Source: CAYUKK01 sp964445305
GTDB taxonomy: Bacteria; Acidobacteriota; Aminicenantia; Aminicenantales; UBA8522
Reading direction: 5' to 3'
Assembly: GCA_964445305.1 (NCBI GenBank)
Contig: CAYUKK010000146.1
Span: 1 to 14,585, forward strand
Length of the DNA stretch: 14,585 nucleotides
Shown here: positions 13,397-14,585 of the stretch, one piece after another
Layout: the number at the start of each line of letters is the position of its first letter
How positions within the stretch are numbered: the first letter of the stretch is position 1
Translations under genes and position numbers: made by a program
Notes under the pieces: model-generated
What the model saw: the letters and a program-made list of their open reading frames with translations, nothing else
Told to the model about the DNA's origin: nothing
Database searches by the model: none

Positions 13397-14542
13397 TTAG
13401 GCGAACATCGGCAAGACTTCGACCAGGCGGTCGATGTCGGCAAAATCGTTGAACACGTTCACGGCGACGCGGATGTTTCCATCCCTGAGGGTGAGGAAGA
13501 TCTTTTTTTCGGCGCATTTCTTGACGAATTCCCTGTTCTTCTCGCCCAGGGTAAAGCAAACAATAGCCGACCTCTCCTCCCGGCTGGCCACCGGAGAGAT
13601 AATGCGCACTCTGAATTCCGCCAAACGAGCGATGAGATAATCCGTGAGCTCGAAGATTCTCGCCTGGATATTCTCAAGGCCAATAGCCTGGATAAAATCG
13701 AGGGCCTTCTCCAAGGCAAGGAGAGGCTGGAGGTTGAACGTCCCCAAATCGTAGCGATGGGCCGAGCGCAGAAGGCGGAAAGGCACATTCTTAGCTGTGT
13801 GGATAAAACTTTCCCCCTCAGTGTCTACGGAAAGCCAGCCAGCCACAGGGGAAGGAAATTTTTCGCGGAAATCCGGGGTCGTGAAAAAGACCGTCCCGAT
13901 GTGCCCCGTGAGTCCCCACTTATGGAGAGAAGCGGTGAGGATATCGACGGATGAAGCCTTCACATCCACGGGGAAATAGGGAAAGGCCTGGGTCGCGTTG
14001 ACGATCAAGAGGATGCCCCGGCGCTTGAGCTCCTGGCCGAGCGTTCTGATGTTCTGGCGGAAACCTGTAGCGTACTGGACCTGCGAGGTGATGACAGCCA
14101 GGGTGTGGCCATCGATGGCTTGGAGTATCGATTCGATGGGGTAGCGGCCAGCCACGGGTTCGACATAGCGCATGTCGATGCCCTGGTACTCAAAGCCGAC
14201 CGTTGAAGCGGGAAATTCGTCTTTCATCGAGACGATGTTAAAGGACGCCGAGAGCCGGTTCTTGAAAGACAGGGCTAAGAAGACCATGGCTGTTGACGTG
14301 TTGGGGACGAACGTCACATCCGATGGTCCGGCGTTGAGCAGCACCGCCAGTCTTTCACACAGCTTCTTGAACCTGGCCATGTCGTCCATCCAGCCCACGT
14401 CTCCGAACAAACTGAGCTTGCGGTATTCTTCGATAATGGCCTCGAAGACGGGTGTGGGCAGCGGCGACATGGCCGCACTCTGGAAATAAACAGAATTCTC
14501 TGTTACCGGAAACGCCTTTCTCACTTCATTCCAATCAACCAT
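13397..14542 (-). CDS. Class-V aminotransferase-fold PLP enzyme (cysteine desulfurase / isopenicillin-N-epimerase-like)
   Basis: A 381-residue cytoplasmic PLP enzyme. The N-terminal part has VYFQSAAMSPLPTPVFEAI (18-36), the substrate-side loop. NTSTAMVFLA (81-90) is the phosphate-binding region. LIVNATQAFPYFPVDV (179-194) and ILTASLHKWGL (201-211) with cofactor lysine K208 form the core. In most relatives the residue at 182 is Asp, contacting the pyridine nitrogen of PLP; here it is Asn, while Q185 and H207 are kept. No conserved catalytic Cys loop of IscS/SufS type is visible, so a cysteine desulfurase role is less likely than an epimerase or lyase-like one. I prefer ATG at 14542 over 14551 because a TATAAT box overlaps the latter. 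The gene converges on the TonB receptor with one base between stop codons. Confidence 0.9.
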   Translation of the reverse strand: MVDWNEVRKAFPVTENSVYFQSAAMSPLPTPVFEAIIEEYRKLSLFGDVGWMDDMARFKKLCERLAVLLNAGPSDVTFVPNTSTAMVFLALSFKNRLSASFNIVSMKDEFPASTVGFEYQGIDMRYVEPVAGRYPIESILQAIDGHTLAVITSQVQYATGFRQNIRTLGQELKRRGILLIVNATQAFPYFPVDVKASSVDILTASLHKWGLTGHIGTVFFTTPDFREKFPSPVAGWLSVDTEGESFIHTAKNVPFRLLRSAHRYDLGTFNLQPLLALEKALDFIQAIGLENIQARIFELTDYLIARLAEFRVRIISPVASREERSAIVCFTLGEKNREFVKKCAEKKIFLTLRDGNIRVAVNVFNDFADIDRLVEVLPMFA

Positions 14543-14549
14543 GCCATGC

Positions 14550-14555
14550 ATTATA
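14550..14555 (-). promoter_or_regulatory. -10 box placed for a leaderless transcript
   Basis: A perfect TATAAT on the minus strand (14555-14550) ends 7 nt before the ATG at 14542, the spacing seen in leaderless genes. There is no ribosome binding site between them. The -35 region (around 14573-14578) shows no good match. Confidence 0.45.
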
Positions 14556-14585
14556 GCAAGGACTTTTCGCCGTTACCACCCGACC

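Noticed and set aside
1..14585. CRISPR array, insertion sequence, prophage or integrase
   Set aside because: No regularly spaced repeats, transposase, integrase or terminal repeats were seen; the tRNA gene shows no obvious duplicated 3' end in the window.

Overview
The window reads as ordinary chromosomal DNA from a GC-rich (mid-50s percent by eye), Gram-negative-type environmental bacterium. Evidence for an outer membrane is a TonB-dependent receptor. Several gene products carry signal peptides. Starts are mostly preceded by strong GGAGG-type ribosome binding sites, and promoters are of the TTGACA/TATAAT type; both argue against Bacteroidota, although two proteins resemble Bacteroidota families. 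The mix of an exported family-116 glycosidase, an exported NHL-type propeller and an archaeal-type AsnA remnant fits an uncultured lineage such as Aminicenantes/Acidobacteriota. That placement is an inference; no marker gene settles it.

Layout. Positions 1-1649 (+) hold the end of a sensor histidine kinase and, 2 nt later, a REC-PAS-GGDEF response regulator: a two-component route into cyclic-di-GMP. Positions 1683-4388 (-) hold an exported GH116-like glycosidase with its own promoter. Positions 4491-6205 (-) hold three genes in one direction: a His-rich nickel/cobalt-type permease, a Mut7-C RNase-domain protein with a zinc ribbon, and a short PhoU-like (DUF47) protein that lacks its usual C-terminal third. 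A tRNA-Ala(CGC) lies at 6422-6497 (-). A gene-free, hairpin-rich stretch follows, then a zinc-ribbon protein (6837-7214, -) and an exported beta-propeller protein (7363-8577, -).

Positions 8678-9090 (+) hold what I read as the wreck of an archaeal-type asparagine synthetase A (AsnA-like, class II aminoacyl-tRNA synthetase fold), spread over three frames with the middle of the gene deleted. A tiny two-helix membrane protein (9132-9329, -) follows. Then come three + strand genes for envelope proteins: an exported SagB-like nitroreductase, a small exported protein of unknown function with a proline-rich tail, and a TonB-dependent receptor. A class-V PLP enzyme (13397-14542, -) converges on the receptor with a single base between the stop codons.

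The best candidate for something undescribed is the 9.4-13.4 kb + strand cluster (nitroreductase, small exported protein, receptor). Its first two genes have near-identical promoter cores, the second with an inverted repeat around its -35 box and a hairpin over its ribosome binding site. Other notable points are the AsnA pseudogene, the truncated DUF47 gene, a likely leaderless PLP-enzyme gene, and an Asn in place of that enzyme's usual cofactor-binding Asp.
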